DNA of 64,000 nucleotides from Straminergon stramineum (taxonomy: Eukaryota; Streptophyta; Bryopsida; Hypnales; Calliergonaceae): NCBI GenBank assembly GCA_963920665.1, contig OY987267.1, forward strand, positions 4,092,001 to 4,156,000, written 5' to 3'. Below the pieces are notes generated by a model. That model worked only from the letters and a program-made list of their open reading frames with translations. It was not told the origin of the DNA and searched no databases. Shown one piece after another: positions 48,172-61,300 of the stretch. Both the position numbers and the translations under genes were made by a program. Positions within the stretch are counted from its first letter, which is position 1. Each line of letters begins with the position of its first letter.

Positions 48172-49330
48172 GCTTCTCTCGAATTTGCTGCTCTTTCTGA
48201 GCTTGTTCCCGGTTTCTGGTGGCGCCTTCCGAAGCCTGCGTTGTTGGAAAGGGTTTTCAGCTATGACTGACTCGATCATGAGGATTTTTGTGAATAGCGT
48301 ATAAGTTCGTTGGCCATTCTTCGCGTGGGGAGAGCGACGGTGATGGCTGTATTGGAGTTTAGTCGAGGTTGGTTGGACAGGAGATTATTGCACGTCAAGG
48401 AGATATCAGACCGGTCCAAGAAAAAGTAAATCTGGGTTACAAGTGCTTGGTCCCGTAGTTTGATCCCTTCAGTGCCATCACCTGGCCTGGTCTTTAGTTC
48501 ATTAGTCAGAAAGAGAGATAGACAGACTGCGCCAGATGTTGTCACTGAATTTGATGTAGCGGCAAGGAGGAATTGGGGATTGAATTATCAACTGTCTGTG
48601 TTGTGCTGTCGATGTTGTAGTAGAAGCAAGCGAGGACGGCCGTTGGTAGCGAGGGTTTGCCTCGTGGTTAAGCCGCTGCCTGAGTACTCTTTTGTGAATT
48701 AGGGTGATGTTGATATTGTTTTAAGTTACTACATGTGATGGTCTGTATTTGTAACAGAGCGTTTCAGTAGATTCAATTGGAATTGGGCTTGTTGCAATGA
48801 TTCGTGCTTGCTTTTGCACATGGAAGATGGGAAGATTGGAGATGATTGAAACGCCTCAATAAATCGAGTCTGACTCGGGCTTGTTGCTCACTGGGTTTGT
48901 ATTGGTCATTTTAATAAGCTCTGATGACCAATTATTGTATAGTCAAAGGTGTCAGTACTGTAGTAGTAGCAGAACTACAACTACTACAACTACTACTACT
49001 GTAGACCATTCCTTGGTTAGCATTCATTCCTCCCGCAGAAAGATTGTGGAAACGCTCCCAGTGCCATGACACCTTCATTGTTAGAGATATTCAATGGGTC
49101 GATGCATGTAATGGTCGAATGCCTGTGTTCCAAGTGGAATGAAGATTGCATGTGATGTACGTTACTCTAACTTAGATTTTTACCTACTAAATTTGGAGAC
49201 CTGGTTCATGCTGATTGCTGAACTTGGTCGTCTATTAGGTCAATTATTGTTAATCAGGATACATGCTAAAAAGTTTGAAATCAATTTCTAGTGTAGATTT
49301 GTAATTCGTCCGAAGTCAAATGTCTAAATA
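48172..49330 (+). other. 3' untranslated or flanking region of DUF3511 gene
   Basis: Base composition stays gene-like for about 1 kb after the stop, with no second protein that I can support. At 48957-49003 an inverted arrangement of GTAGTAGTAG and ACTACTACTAC could fold into a hairpin. A long spliced 3' untranslated region is possible. Confidence 0.4.
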
Positions 49331-52056
49331 AACAATTGGTGCATCAGTACTTCTGATTCCAGATTGGGATTCCCCTGCCGCTAGATTCCATTCTTCGCAC
49401 ATTTATAAACTGGGCCGGGTGGGAGTTATTGTCACAACATTGCCATCTGTTCAGCAATTTCTTTCCAACATTTCCCACAATGAAATTCGAACAATTTAAT
49501 TTAGAAAAGTTCAAACATGAAAGATTCAACAGATTCAACAAACTATTCAACTTTGCTATGATTATCCCCGAAAAGCTGGAGGGTGTTTTGGAAGAGCAAA
49601 TGTCAAAAACTGCCAATTTTTATGCATTGTCCAAAATCCAAAATTAAAACTTTTTTTTTTAATCCCCACCGTACAAAAGTGTATTAAACAAGCAAGGAAA
49701 TGTGTGGAAACAAAATTTCAGACTATTTGACTGGATGGATTGAAAGATTACAACGTTTGAAGTGAAGAAAAAACTTTTTCTCATTCCTATGAAACATGGT
49801 CAACAAACTTTGGGCCCTCTTGGAGTAAAATTTTTGCTTTACACAAAAATGAGGACTTTGACCATTTATAAGTATATGATGTTAGGCTCACTAATGAAAA
49901 ATTTGAGAAACAAATATGTAGTTTAGCTTATCTAAATCATTTTGCAATGCAAGGAGGTTAAGTGAATTAGTAATACACTAGTCATTTTTTTGATGATTTC
50001 TTGTGCAATGAGGAAATTTTTTATTTGAAATCCAAATTGTGAAAAGTTAGAGACATACACTTGGAATATGTGGGAAAATTTTCAAGAACTTTGCCTTCAT
50101 AAATTGTAAGGTAATAGGGCTTGAAGTTTGAAAAAAATGTTTTTTCCTAAAACCACCCCAACATAGCTAACAAAGTTTGATTCTTCTTGGAATGTGGTTT
50201 GAGAACTAAATTTTTTTTGGCAATTTTATGCCAAATTTTATTTATTAAATAATGCTAAATTTCAAAAGATGATGAGTGTTTTGGCAAAAGATGCCTAAAT
50301 TGCTTGGATTATCAAATAAGTTTAGGGCAATATAACTTTTGATTTGGGCACTTGATCGAGAAAAAAAATTAATATTCCCAGTGAAGGGATACATGTTCAC
50401 ACCTCGTGTCAAAATTCCATGAACATGCAACCAAAATTGACTTCATAGGAACCTACTTGGATTTTCAATTGTTTGTTCAACAAACAATTGCCCTTCAAGG
50501 GGTAAACTATCACCTACAATATCCCCTTGTGTATATTCCTATTTCATTTTGTTAATTAGTTATGAATTTAATTATCTTTGACACTGAAATTGGAGAGGGT
50601 TGAGTTTATTATTTATATTTATTTAGTAATAATAATATTTTTGTATATTATTATTTTTTAATGGTCGAATTTCTTTGATCAAAATCCTCTTACATAATAA
50701 CCCTTTGTCTAGCATAATACTAGTCTTTTTTTTTGGAGGGGGGGGTCATTTGTTCCAAACTCCTTGTCCCCTTTGAGTAATGTGCTCTAGATCTAATTTA
50801 GGGTTGAAAATGATTTCTTTTGTTTTTGACATTAACAAATGAAATGAAGCACAAAAATTATAGTTTATTATCCACTTTATAAATTAAGAAAAAATTTTAA
50901 ATTGAATTTTTTTGTAGCAATGTGAAGTTGAATGTATGAAAGACCAAAAAACATTCATCTTTTTATTGAATCTATTGAATTCCAAGTTGTTCTTGGGCAG
51001 ATCTAACACACAAAGAGGGCAAAGTAGCTCTATAGGAAGTATTTCTTCTCTATAAGGCCTATCTTTATTTATATGTGGCACTTGTATGTACTTCAACCTC
51101 CAGCTTTTTTTTTATTTGTCTTTGATTGCAATTAATGACCACATTCATATGTTTTGTAGTTGAGAGGACACATTTCAAATATACGATAGAAAATTGTTGC
51201 CAAATCCTTAATAGTTTCATTACTACAAAAATGACCTATATTATGGAACAAAGGGAGTGTCGTCTGAGTCATTTGTTACCTTCCTCATGGATTCTAATGA
51301 GTAACTATGTCTTATTAGAAGTTGAATTTCAAGTATAAAAAGAAATTTTAAAAATTGGAATTGTCCATGTGAAAGTCTTTGCTTTAATAAAACATAGAAA
51401 CTCGTGTAAGAATTCTTCAATAGTAATTTATCTCCATTTTGTGTGGATAATTTTCTCTTTGGAAGAGGGAAACATTTTATATGTGGTTTAAAGAGAATCA
51501 ATTGCTTTTAAAAAGTTTGTAAAGGATTTGATTTTGATATTTCTATGTCACTTTAATAGCAAAATTGAGATCACTTTCACCCAAAAATTGACTAACCAAA
51601 AGAAATCATGTTTAATCATCATACATGAGCAAAATGATGGTTGCATTCCTACAAGTATATATGACTTGTTCTTTCACATATAAATGTATTTTATACAAGC
51701 TATAACATAACATTCTAGACATTGCATCACAACAAACCTTGGTCATTCCTCATAGTAGGTTACAATCAAAGATGAAAAATGACAAGTGCAGATTTATAAT
51801 TACTTTCTACAATTAATGCAATCTCCAATTAGAGGATGTCAAAGTTGGATTTCCAACTCCCCTAAAAAAAACTCAAGTTTGTCATGACTAATTTGTAAAT
51901 GAAACTTCTACTACTTCAAGGATTCCCTCCCCTACGCATCCTAAGGAGGGAAAATTTTGTAAAGTAAAGGTGGTTTGAGAAGAAGTAGTTTGGACAATCA
52001 TGAGTGTTAAGAGTCTTTAAACAAAGTAGAACTTGTTGCAATAGAAGGGCACTTCC
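49331..52056. other. Gene-free AT-rich stretch
   Basis: No supported gene. The plus frame near 49.43-49.65 kb (rich in F, N and K) is a composition effect. I see no structured repeats apart from homopolymers. Confidence 0.45.
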
Positions 52057-52762
52057 TTAACCCCTAAATGCCCAATCAACTATTTTATGGTCAATGTCTA
52101 ACTATTGGGCTCCTTGGATTCCCCCGAAAATAGTTTTTTGAATTTTCATATTTTCCTAGTGTGATTCATCAAGTTGTTTTTCCACAACCAATAAAAACTT
52201 TTGATTTGGATAAAAACTCTATTGGTTGACTTTTCAAAGTCAAAACACAAGAAAGGAATGGTCACTTCAAATTGTCTTAGAGGAGTGAAATCTAGCCAAT
52301 CAAAAGCCATCCGAAGGAAAAAATTCTATGGGAATGCATGTAGGCAAGGAATTGATTGGTTAGAACATACAATGAATGAACACAATCAAGTGAATTTTTT
52401 ATTTTTCCGCTGTAACTCACTTGATTGCAAGGCTCCAATCCTTGTGACAATTGGCATGCACGTACTTAACTAATCATAATTGCATTTGGTAAAAAATAGC
52501 ATACTTCTTTCGAGAAAATCTGAGATATGACCCCCACAAGTCATTCTACTTGAGAAAAAAATTCACTTTGATTGAAGATATCTCAAAATCTGTACAATCA
52601 AAGCCTTTGAAAATTGTAGGGTAGACTAATTTGATATTGATGAACAATATGCTAATTCTAAATTTTTCAAAAAAACATTCTAAGGGAATTATACTTTCAT
52701 TTCAGAAACGGCAGTTGAACGTGGTTTTGGAGGTAGGAGTCCCCTTGGGCATTAGGGTCTAA
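52057..52762. mobile_element. TTAA element B4
   Basis: The left end is TTAACCCCTAAATGCCCAAT and the right end is CCCCTTGGGCATTAGGGTCTAA, a worn inverse. Length is 706 bp. The interior (ttggttgacttttcaaagtc, ttcagaaacggcagttgaacg) does not match B1 or B2, so it shares only the termini with them. No coding capacity. Confidence 0.65.
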
Positions 52763-53150
52763 CACAACTTTTGAGCATTACATTGACAACAGCATTTGAG
52801 ATAATTACCCGTATGCAACACATTAGAGCGAAGGAAGACGAGAACTTCAATCTAACCTCGAGTGTTATTCACCACACCTTCCTTTACCTGCTTCAGGTTC
52901 CCTGCAAATGAAGCACTGGAAACAAAATATGCAAATCACATACAGGGTCGAGGACAAACTGATTATAAGAGCAAAAAATTCAGGGTGTAAAAACGAATAT
53001 GGAGGGGTCTGAAAGAGTGTCAGAATGATTGTGTATTAATAATCCAGTACAATATTCAGTGTTGCTACACCTACACTTTTAGCAAGAGCTGCAAGGCTTG
53101 CTCAAAAAGAATCAGAACCTGTGTGTATCCCACACACTTGGACCAATGCT
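52763..53150 (-). other. Probable 3' untranslated region of CBSX gene
   Basis: This lies directly downstream (on the minus strand) of the CBSX stop codon and has intermediate composition. No other feature is visible. Confidence 0.4.
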
Positions 53151-56100
53151 TTACGGATTAGCATTAAAAATGTCCTCTGCAGCTTTTTCTACTCCAAGTG
53201 TTTCCTCAGCAGCTCGTTTCATCATCAGTGCAGCTCTAACAACATTGCCCCTTGTTAAAAGTCCGACCTGTGGCATCAACGTTACGCACAAACACACATG
53301 ATTGACAGTTATCATTGTATCCTGAACATGCTGTCAACGTGTGAATTAAACAAGGTCTCCTTAAATTAGGCCTCCTTGAACAGATGAAGTCGAGCCCCCA
53401 TAACGGTAACCGAATCATAAGTTAAAACATGTATAGGTGTGTCCACATTTGGTGTTAGGAGTGATATTAGCAAACTAAAACAGTTCCAATAGAATATCTA
53501 AACTCATTCCTAAAACCCTCGTTAACACCAATTCTAACACCAAGTGTGAAGATATCTTAGAATTAGCTCAGAGAAAATGTTAATGGTTGACTATTTGTAC
53601 TCCCGCTGATGTTATGAGTGAATAGATAAAAGTTTTTGCTCTCTCAGTTTTTAGGGTATAATAGACTGAAACTGGACACTAAAGAAAGAATGAAAAGCGA
53701 ACAGAGTTTTCTCTTAACAGTGGCAATCTTATAAACGAATAAAAATTTATTGGTTAACATGTCTGTATTTCTATCTTTCCGTTACTCCCAACTGCTAACT
53801 ATTATGGAAGTCCAAATGTAATACTTGCACATGTTTTAAGTCAAGGGCTAAACGCAATTGGACCCAAATAAATTCAGAGGGTACAAGCAGAATTGCTCAC
53901 CAATTTTCCATCCTGATCAACAACAGGCAATCGCCTAAACTTGGTATCAAGCAAAACCCTGAGTGCCGAATACAATGCAACAAAAGTTCAGAAACCCCCT
54001 ATCTTACAAAAATTTATACAAACCTTTCTCAACTCAAAAGCACTACACGACATAGAAAGGGAGCTCATAATAAATCTGGTGTCAAGTCAGTGTCAAATGC
54101 TGTTCGAATGCTACCATAACCTCCTACAGGAAAATCGTACTTCAAACAAGCACAGAACCAAGTCTAGATCCATAAAGTAGGCTCCAAGGACCAAGAGAAC
54201 TTACTTAGCTGCATCTTCAAGGTTGGTATGCTCATGAACTACGAGTGGTGATGGGGTCATCACATCTCCGACTGTCTTTCCATTAGTTTTAATTAATAAC
54301 TTCTGAATCTCCTTGAAAGCCTGGAGAAGAAAATCTTTACATAAGTAGAACACATCCACTCAACAACATTTCCTAAAGTTATGAGAAAAAATATATCTAC
54401 CAGCTCCACAGACGCGGTAAAATTGAACTACGTTCCGAACCATCAGTGAGACACAGTTGTACTTAAAAACGCAACAGCTTGGTTGGTCTCACCTTCCATG
54501 TCCTGCCTGCTTCCGGAAATAAACTGGTTTCAGGTTGTCTGTGCCCTAACAACCACAGCAACAGATATTACAATCACTATGGTCACTCGTAATTATTCTT
54601 AACGCGCCTTGAAGACTGAGCCATTGGTTAGACTGTTGACTTTCTCAATACAGTGGGGGGCTCATTTGCACAATATAGTAATGGTAAGAGTTACTCCAGA
54701 TCATCACCAAAATTAGAATTACTATTACATTCGCTCATGTGCCACTGTTATTCTATTTTCCTGCTGCAATCATAAACTGAGGGATCGAAGTAGAGCAGAA
54801 CCAGATTCTAGAGGCAAACCTGATATGGAGTCCAGCGCTAACAGATCATAATCGGAGACAACCCCCACCTACAAGCAACAGACATTAATCAGTTTAAACA
54901 CCAAAACCCTAAGCCAATATCTAAACCTTGAAAGGAAATATCCAAGAACAAGGTTTATCAGATTCTATATATGGAAAGGCCTGATAGTCCAGCGCTTTTC
55001 GAGGATACCTAATGCAAGAAACTACAATACTGCAGTGAAAGTTTTTTTAATCACGTCCTGAGTATCAAAAACAGTAACACTTAAGAAAATTATCAAGTAT
55101 GAAAAGGCTGATATGTTTGCCAACGTACCAACGCCCCAGAATCATCAATCACGGGCATGCCAGTGATGCGCTTCTCAACAAGCACCTCCAACGCTGCTCC
55201 AATTACATCCTTAAGCCTTTAGAAACGGATTGTAATATGGGAGACCAAACTCATACACTTGACTCGTCAATGTTGCGAGTCAAACACAAATTGTCGGTTT
55301 GGGACTATTTAGAAAAGCCACATCCAAGCTCTTCAACCAACCTCGAACAAGCAAGTTAAAAATTCTATTAATGACATAATGATGCACACCTTCGTCAATA
55401 GTAGTGCTCTCTGTTGCACAAAACAACTCCGTCGCAGTAGTCATATAATCACCCACCGTGAATGATTCATGCTTCCTCTGCGCAGCGATTCGAATTTACT
55501 CCGTGAGAAGCTACAAAAGAGATCAAGTGATAGTATACAAATACATTCATTCTACTAGAGGAAAAGTTGCAATAGGGTAGACATGAAATTGACTACACAC
55601 TTTCCCTTCTCCTCGCACTAGCCGCGCACCAATCACGCGTAAAGATTGCAAGAATTCTCTTCTTTCAGACTTTAAGAAACCGCGTTCCCTTCTTCTGGAC
55701 TCTATTCAAACAATCATGAATTGTAAAGAAAATTTCTAGTAAGATTAGCTTTTATCCTCTAAGCACATGGGGATAACCATGTGCAGTGAAGGAAAACCAC
55801 TTGTCATAGATGAAATTCGTGGATATTCAGTACTAAACGCATTATAAATCAGATAACATTTGTGATTCTTGAATCATTTATTTCTCGTGAACAACTGTCG
55901 ACAGTTACACGATCCTTCCAAACCCTTAAAAATAAAATTCGAATTTCTAGGCCATTTTTAACTTATGGGGTGCGGTCACAGGCATCTCCACCACAATGGA
56001 ATCCCCCCAAAACACAACAAAATCCGAAAGACATGGATCGGACGCCAAGTATTTCTAAAACCAATGCCTGTCTGGCTGTCTGCGACCTCTTCTCTATCAC

Positions 56101-56526
56101 TCGCCACCTTTAAACGAAGACGAAAGCATACTAAACCCCTGTTTTCTACACTCGCCGTTCATGCAAACCTTGCAACAATTCACAAGACGGAAAGAGCCCC
56201 AATTCCCAAACCCACAGCAATTTCCCCAAAATTCAAAAAACATACACAGATTAGGTTACGAATTCGAAACGCACCGGCGCAGGATTTTCCGCGAGGGCAT
56301 TCCTCATCACGGCGAAGGAGCTTCCGCGCGACCGTGATGACTGCACGCCCACCAACACCACCGACATCTGCACACCATTCGTCGTCGACGTATTCTTCCG
56401 TGTCGTCACGTGCACCCTCTGCTGCTGTTGCAGTTGTGGTTGCTGCGGTTGTGGTTGCGACAGCCTCGACGAGGAGCAAGCACCGATCCCCACGGCCGTG
56501 CTCGAGGCCACCACCATGGCCGCCAT
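53151..56526 (-). CDS. CBSX: CBSX-type protein with two CBS domains, probably plastidial
   Basis: Two-CBS-domain protein like plant CBSX1/CBSX2, which bind adenosine ligands and activate thioredoxins in chloroplasts (family knowledge). Exons by eye, in transcript order: 56526-56275 (or to 56260), 55477-55390, 55193-55129, 54868-54820, 54545-54493, 54320-54205, 53958-53901, 53267-53151; total about 265-270 residues. The N-terminus (MAAMVVASSTAVGIGACSSS, then Q-rich) looks like a transit peptide. The first CBS domain spans FTVGDYMTTATELFCAT, VEKRITGMPVIDDSGAL and VGVVSDYDLLALDSIS. The second spans VGDVMTPSPLVVHEHTNLED, FRRLPVVDQDGKL and VGLLTRGNVVRAALMMKRAA. Phases agree at each junction. Weakest points are the end of exon 1 and the acceptor of exon 2 (GCGCAG|AGGAAG). 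Confidence 0.88.
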
Positions 56527-56900
56527 CTCTGAAAATCCAAACCCAGGTCCGAATCGAGATGTTACAACCACACAATCCCGTAGTGAAGCTGCAGCAATCT
56601 CTTAAGACGAGGAATGGCGAAGCGCTAGCTTAATCAGGAACGCGCGGAGGATTGATGGGAGCTTGCGAGCTAGAGATGAACGCTCGGGGGGGGGGGGCTT
56701 CGAGAGTTGTGAAGAGCCCACGGCTCGATGCTGAATGGAGGGGATGGGGTTTTGGATCCGGGTATATGGGGTGCCGGGTATAAGAGGGTTCCGGATATAG
56801 GGGTCTCACCTCCACCCCTCATTTGGTTTGGGCTTTTTGTCTTTTGATGAGTGAGGGGAGGGTCTTGCTGACATGGCAGGGCTGCATTGGCACTGAGGTA
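56527..56900 (-). promoter_or_regulatory. CBSX promoter region
   Basis: GC-rich sequence upstream of the minus-strand start. Between about 56752 and 56803 three related words occur on the minus strand, TATATCCGG and twice TATACCCGG, spaced roughly 20 bases apart. Any could act as a TATA-like element. A 12-G run lies at 56686-56697. Confidence 0.45.
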
Positions 56901-58265
56901 GAACTATCTAAAACTTTTCATTTCTGATATTTATTTGTGACGATGTGCATTGCTAGAGTTGAAATTAGAATTAGAGAAATTTTCTTAAGTTGAAGGTAAA
57001 TGGAAATCAAAATTTTTGGATTACCTTTTGGGATTTAGAAATAATTTTTGTGTCATTTTTCACATTTTTTGGCATGTATGGAAGGATTTTCAATTGCAAG
57101 TAGAAGTTACAAGAACAAAGTGAGTCTACCAAGGCAACCAATGTCATAAACACATAAAATAACCTCTTCCACATATTAATAAGTAATCAAGTTTTGTCAA
57201 TATATGCCATGAATGCTTAGATTATACATATTTGGTTAAATCACCCCTAGTGGAAGTCAAATTTGGTCAAATGTTTAGTGGGCAAGTGTAACCTCTTAGC
57301 AATTAAGGAAATAAATTTAGATCATCCAATTGCAACATACTCCCCAAGTTCCTTCCAATTTGCCAAAGAGATGTCTAATTATTGATTTAAAACAATTAAA
57401 GAGGTTGCTAGCTCTCCAAATCTTCCAAATTAGAGTGCCATGGAACATGAACTAGAGGTGGGGAACAAGTTTGAAACACAAGGGGAGGGGGCTCAACAAA
57501 ATTGCCTACTATCAATTACAAATCACATATATTTGACAACCTTTTAATAAATTCAAAAGAATAGACATGTAATACCATACTTGTTGTGACTTAGGACAAA
57601 TCCAAAATCTATGCACAATGCTCTCATCTTTTTGAGTGTCACACAAGGACTATATAATACACTTCGTTCTTTTTCTCATTTAGAGTCCCATAAACCCAAC
57701 AAGAAGGTTTATTAGGTGAAAAAAAACTAGGGGTTGTAGATTTCTTGAATTGAATTGAGAATTGCAATTTGGCAAATGATTACATGTTTGACTTGGTACA
57801 TAATCTACATCATTTCCATGTTAATAGAATCAATAACTATGAGCCTTATCCCTTTAAAGATATGATGTAGATTTGAGTAGAAATGATAAAAAACACCTAC
57901 TTTCCAATGTATTTTGGAAAAATGATTTAAAAAAAATGAGGAGTACCAAAAATTCTGTTAACTTTGTGCAAAATGTGTGAAATTCATTCCATACATTTTT
58001 ATCACAAAGACTATAAGATTATTGTTATTGAAGTTTGGAAAATTTTGGAGACAGTTTATAATTCTAGTAGTGAAGGTGCTAAATTAGTATGTTTTTGTGG
58101 AAAAAAATAAAGTAAAATAATAGTTCAAACCACATGAATAAAAAATAGTTTGAATTTGGTTCATCATATTGCTATGATATTTTGGGGGTAGCTCAACCCT
58201 AAAAATGAAAATCAATTGGCTTTTATCACTTTGGCTTACCATTCATAAGTCACAATTTATTAGGG
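56901..58265. other. Gene-free AT-rich stretch
   Basis: No gene or clear repeat boundary is visible. Confidence 0.45.
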
Positions 58266-58503
58266 GGTGCTAGCATATGAGCATAGAATCTATGAGCCCA
58301 TGAACTTAGGAGTCTATATTATCGACACCAGTTGTATTCTAGGTGTCTATGTTATATGCGCCTATGTTATAGACTTTGTCCATGTTATAGTGCACCTATT
58401 TTTAGATACATACGTTATAAACACCTTCAAATGCTTGTAGGTACATACGTACAACTAGGTTCAAGGCTTACAGGCTCATGTCTTTGTGCTCACGCACTAG
58501 CAT
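58266..58503. mobile_element. Family D MITE, copy 2
   Basis: Ends form an inverted repeat: left TGCTAGCATATGAGCATAG and right, inverted, TGCTAGTGCGTGAGCACAA. The interior shares gagcccatgaac, repeated TATGTTATAG words and ttcaaggctcacaggctca-type sequence with 22896-23123. Length is about 238 bp and it is non-coding. Confidence 0.75.
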
Positions 58504-61300
58504 TGTAGAGTTTACTTTTGTCCTCTCTATTTTTCATAGAATTTATGGAACTTTTTTAGGGGCTATTTTTAAATTTATTTTTCTTATATCAAAGGCTTTA
58601 CTAACCAAGGAGCACAAGGCTTATCAAAAAGTAGAAAATAAAGTTTGTAAAAGAAAAAAACAATAGAAGAGATATTATTTGGTTATTTGCTAGTTTGTAG
58701 GCCTATTCCATAATATTTTTTTGGTTCACTAGTACTTCCTAATTATGCCAAATTATATATCATTTTCCAACTTTTTTAGTAGAGAATTCAATTAGTCCAT
58801 CAAGCAACATTAGAAAATCAAATTCATATGTCACGCTCTAGTAGGATAAATTGGAGTGGAAGTGACATTTATAGTTAGTTTTTAAGTTTTTTACATCAAT
58901 TCCACAAGGATATTGGGGCCTAAAAAATTAGTGTCAAATACATAACTATCCACTAGTACTTGACATAAAAATGAATAGGCAAGTATACATTCAATTGTCC
59001 TAACAATAAAGGATGTATGTATTGAATAAGGTATATTATGAGAATCTCATAAATTTTAAGAACATGAAATCTCATATTCTATTTTTATTGAATGCTCAAT
59101 TTTTTCAAAAAGGTACCAAAAGTGGGTTTTCAACTAGTTAAACATGCAAACATTCCACCAACAAAAGATGTCAATACTAAAACCAAATAAACATGCAATT
59201 GTCCTACCAACAAAAGGCGTCAATATAGAATTAACTACCATGTGCTTGCTCCTCTTCAAAGAGGGGCTAAAATATGGTTTTCAAGTAGGCAAACATGCAA
59301 CAAGCCCCTCAAAAACACAAGACACAATGATCTTAAAAAAACTCCTTCCTAAACCATCTCAAAAAAATTGAAAACAAAAAGAATATGGATCTTGGTTCAT
59401 GAAGATGTGTCATGCCATCTTTGTTACAATCTTTGATGGATGAATTAATTCATGATGAAATGTACACTAGTGTACAAGTAGAGATTGCTTGGAGATACAT
59501 ATCTATGGATTGTAGATTTGAACATTGGTGTTAGACAACTTTACTTCAATGACAAGGGCAATGGAGTGTCTAGAGATAGATACCTCCAATTGATCATGGA
59601 TTTATGTAGTGGAGTTAGACAATTCCCAAATAAAGACAAGTTTGTTCGAACTTGGAGTTAGATAATTCCAAATAGAAGATTACGATTTGGATAAGTATAG
59701 CTAGGACTTTTCTTTAGTGGATGGTTCTAGATAGAACCCAAGATAGAATGCTAAAGGTAGAATTGTAGTCCTAGAGTCTATTTCAAGGACTTATAGTCTT
59801 TATTGATTGTTTTAATTGTATAAGACAAAGCTTGGGGGTGAGGAGAACTCTCTTTGGAGATTGATTGATCTCCATGGTTGGGTGGTTTGAGCTCCTTGTG
59901 AAAATGTTCTTGTTCATAAGTATATTTTGTATTAATATTTAAAGTTCATTTTGATTTGAAGTTATAAGCTTTGGAAGATTTGTAACATGATGAGAATTCA
60001 TATCTATATCTATATCTATGTATGTGTGTGTATACAAATACGAATGTGTACAAATGTATATAGATAATCACATATTACTAGTGGGTACATATATGAATTT
60101 GTATAATGTAGGGAAGGAACAATTTACAAAAAATAATTCCAAATATTTTAGTCAAAAAAATAATAATAATAAAAAAATAAAATTATATATATATATATAT
60201 ATATTATGGGACACCATGGTTGAAATGTGGAAAATTAATGTCAAACTATATCAAAGATACCCCAAAATATCAAAATTTATGTTCTACAATGTCATTTCAA
60301 AAAATGAAAGAAAGTTGTCAAAGTTACACAAAATGGTCGGAAATAAGGCCACATCATATATACTACTAAGTCACCAGTATAAAGAAATCACTTCATTTCT
60401 TCTACATTTCTTTGATGCCATTTGATCTAACAATTCAAAAGAAACTCAATACAAGAGCTTTCAAGAATATTGGTTATTATACAAGCTTTGGCAAAGAAGA
60501 AGCACTTGCTTACAATATACATATTTAAATAATGGTCTATTGCTATTGGAAGTGATATTAGGGTAATTTTAATTATATTCACGGCTAATTAATTGTTGCT
60601 AGTTACAAAGTAATGCAAATATATAATGCCAAATGCCCAACATTTCAGCCAAATTTAAGAAAAAAAAATATTATTTAAAATTTTTTAATAATGTTTAGTC
60701 CATATGTGTCAAACTTGTTCATTTCCTACAATATACATGCATATACACATTGTCCCATATCTTTTGAACTTCTTGACTCTTACAACTTCTATCAATTGAT
60801 CTATCAATCGAAAAAATAGTGGACATATTTCAAAATTTTGTATATGTCTTTAACAAGCACATTTCAGGAAATTTTGGAACAATTTATTATTTTTTTGAAA
60901 ACTTTTACCACCTATACTTCTATTAGTGATAGGTGGTTCTATTGTTTTTTTTAATTAGTTTTACAAAATCAGCCCATGGTGCATCTACAACTATCTAGTC
61001 AAAAACACAACTTATATTAGCCAATTAATAGAGGACTTCCATTCATTGTGAGTAAGCTAGTTTTTAAAAAATCTCTTGATTTTTGAGAATCATTTCTATT
61101 ACATTTTTCCTTCTCTTCAAACAACCCCTAAATTGGGGTTCCAACCCCTCTTGAACCCCAATTATGATGCCCCTAATATAACATTATTACCCAATGTTGG
61201 GATTCTTTGTGCTCACCTAAGGGATTGGCACCCTTATCGCCCTTGCCCAAGGGTAAATATATAAAACTACCTCCAATTTTGTATGCCATTAATTTCCAAT
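58504..61300. other. Gene-free AT-rich stretch with simple repeats
   Basis: No supported gene. Contents include a 48-bp unit present about twice at 59133-59230 (acatgcaa...ccaccaacaaaagatgtcaata), a TATATC array at 60001-60018 and a (TA)n tract at 60184-60206. The 59.45-59.98 kb part (ending with agaactctctttggagattg and following) faintly resembles a retrotransposon LTR, but no LTR pair, primer site or coding region was found. Confidence 0.4.
60184..60206. repeat. TA microsatellite
   Basis: An uninterrupted (TA)n tract of about eleven repeats. Confidence 0.9.

Noticed and set aside
49429..49647. Plus-strand frame rich in F, N, K and E
   Set aside because: Its composition follows the AT-rich DNA and it lacks a supported start, domain or neighbouring exon.
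55965..56633. 222-codon plus-strand frame opposite the CBSX first exon
   Set aside because: It overlaps the intron and first exon of the CBSX gene antisense and has no recognisable domain; the minus-strand gene explains the open sequence.
59450..59980. Possible solo LTR of a retrotransposon
   Set aside because: No second copy, no target duplication, no primer-binding site and no gag or pol sequence could be found in the window.
60018..60425. 135-codon plus-strand frame
   Set aside because: It begins in TATATC and TA microsatellites and encodes low-complexity sequence (runs of N, K, I and Y).
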